DNA from: Achromobacter deleyi
GTDB lineage: Bacteria; Pseudomonadota; Gammaproteobacteria; Burkholderiales; Burkholderiaceae_B
NCBI RefSeq assembly: GCF_902859705.1
Contig: NZ_CADIJO010000016.1
Coordinates: forward strand, 62,001 to 126,000
Reading direction: 5' to 3'
DNA: 64,000 nucleotides
In this document: positions 63,085 to 64,000 of the stretch, in pieces
Numbering within the stretch: position 1 is the first letter of the stretch
Layout of the letters: each line of letters begins with the position of its first letter
The notes under the pieces: generated by a model
Database searches by the model: none
Told to the model about the DNA's origin: nothing
The model's input: only the letters and a program-made list of their open reading frames with translations
Translations under genes and position numbers: made by a program

Positions 63085-64000
63085 ATGACTATCTCCGCCT
63101 TCGATATTGCGATTCTTGGCGCCGGCCCGGTGGGCCGGGTGCTGGCGCTGATGCTGGCACGCGTGGCGCCGGACCCGGCCCGCATCGCGCTGCTGGCCGG
63201 CGCATCGCCGGCACCGGTCACGCCCGACGCCGCCATCCCCGCGGCCGATCCCCGCGTGCTGGCCATGAACCACGGCAGCCGGGTGCTGCTGGAATCCCTG
63301 AACGCCTGGCCCGCGAAGGCGGCGGACATCCTCAATATTCATGTGTCGCAGCGCGGCCGCCTGGGCCGCAGCGTCATCCAGCACACCGATTTCGACGTGC
63401 CCCAACTGGGCTGCGTGGTCGCGTATTCGGCGCTGCACGCCAGGCTGGAAGAACGCGTGGCCGCCAGCGGCGTGACGCTGCTGTCCGGCCCCCCGGCCCA
63501 GATCGACGGCCAGGACGGCGACGGCGTGCGCATCAGCCAGGGCGACACTGCGCTCAGTTGCCGCATCGCCGTGCAGTCCGACGGCGCCGGTGCCAGCGAC
63601 CTGCGGCGCGACTACGGCCAGCACGCCCTGCTCACCACCGCCCACGCCACCCTGCCGCGCCGCGGCTGGGCATGGGAACGCTTTACCGCCGAGGGCCCGC
63701 TGGCGCTGCTGCCGCACCCGCAACTTCCCGACGCCTATTCCGTGGTCTGGTGCAGCGCGCCCGAACGCGCTGCCGAACTCGCTGCGCTGGACAACGCCGC
63801 GTTCTCGCAGGCGCTGTCCGCCGCTTTCGGCGACCGCCTGGGACGCCTGTCGTGCCACGCGCCGCGCCACGTCTTTCCCCTGGCGCTCAGCGCCCGTCGC
63901 GCGCTGGTACAAGGCCGCGTGGCGGCCATCGGCAATGCGGCGCAGACGCTGCACCCCGTGGCCGGCCAGGGTCTGAACCTGGGGCTGCGCGACGCCGCAC
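63085..64000 (+). CDS. ubiH: UbiH-like FAD-dependent monooxygenase (incomplete at window end)
   Basis: Flavoprotein hydroxylase of ubiquinone synthesis. It begins MTISAFDIAILGAGPVGRVL, the FAD-binding fold with GAGPVG, followed by RVLAMNHGSRVLLES and near the end the second FAD motif HPVAGQGLNLGLRDA. The frame runs off the window at 64000, so about a quarter is missing. Position beside pepP supports UbiH, although UbiF/VisC relatives are alike. Confidence 0.9.
   Translation, partial: MTISAFDIAILGAGPVGRVLALMLARVAPDPARIALLAGASPAPVTPDAAIPAADPRVLAMNHGSRVLLESLNAWPAKAADILNIHVSQRGRLGRSVIQHTDFDVPQLGCVVAYSALHARLEERVAASGVTLLSGPPAQIDGQDGDGVRISQGDTALSCRIAVQSDGAGASDLRRDYGQHALLTTAHATLPRRGWAWERFTAEGPLALLPHPQLPDAYSVVWCSAPERAAELAALDNAAFSQALSAAFGDRLGRLSCHAPRHVFPLALSARRALVQGRVAAIGNAAQTLHPVAGQGLNLGLRDAA

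Overview
The window suggests a GC-rich betaproteobacterium of the Alcaligenaceae (Bordetella/Achromobacter type). The reasons are the Bug-type substrate-binding protein, the phasin, the aat-bpt-pyrD and pepP-ubiH gene orders and the overall style of the chromosomal genes. No species can be fixed from the sequence alone. The window joins two genomes: bases 1-29051 are the right-hand part of an integrative and conjugative element (ICE) of the clc/PAGI-2 family, and 29052-64000 are ordinary chromosome.

ICE part, read from its right end inward. The end is an 18-bp remnant of a tRNA-Gly 3' end (29034-29051), preceded by an outward-facing promoter and a DUF305 cargo gene. Then, all on the minus strand, come a possible BisR-like regulator, AlpA, ParA, a HicA-like protein, a ParB-type protein, DUF2857, STY4528, PFL_4669 (TIGR03761), DUF3158, SSB and topoisomerase III. 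This is the conserved regulation and DNA-processing block of the family. A metal-resistance island follows (10.4-16.7 kb): a CDF-type transporter, a decayed sterol-desaturase gene, a CadR/PbrR regulator, a P-type ATPase with four metal-binding domains, an LspA-like signal peptidase and a very small Cys-rich exported peptide. The rest (1-10.7 kb) holds small conserved ICE genes, several with their own leader and terminator. A mercury transposon (merR-TPA with a wrecked tnpA, 38/39-bp inverted repeats and a TGATT target duplication) is inserted in the DUF3085 gene. The integrase and conjugation genes would lie left of the window.

Chromosome part. It carries an azoreductase/acetyltransferase pair with a divergent MocR regulator, an AhpD-like protein, two tRNA-Gly and one tRNA-Cys, a LysR/DoxX pair, NUDIX-aat and bpt-pyrD (N-end-rule transferases beside pyrimidine synthesis), phasin, a Bug protein with an IclR regulator, a CinA-like protein, EI24, thioredoxin, RhlE, AzlCD, IlvE, a YheT-type hydrolase, a BepA-type protease, GalU, a CtaG-like protein, a porin, MgtA with a small ACT-like partner, a cation exchanger behind a manganese-type (yybP-ykoY) riboswitch, PepP, a TM2 protein and a truncated UbiH-like monooxygenase.

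The most interesting points are these: a structured leader RNA apparently shared by three ICE genes, with compensatory stem changes; a family of TTGACT-N19 promoters that could put the whole metal island under one MerR-type regulator; repeated CCCC-T/A-GGGG palindromes and a TGCAAT operator-like cluster in the ICE control region; and an mgtA leader that encodes a 21-residue peptide with an Asp-Pro-Glu-Pro stretch.
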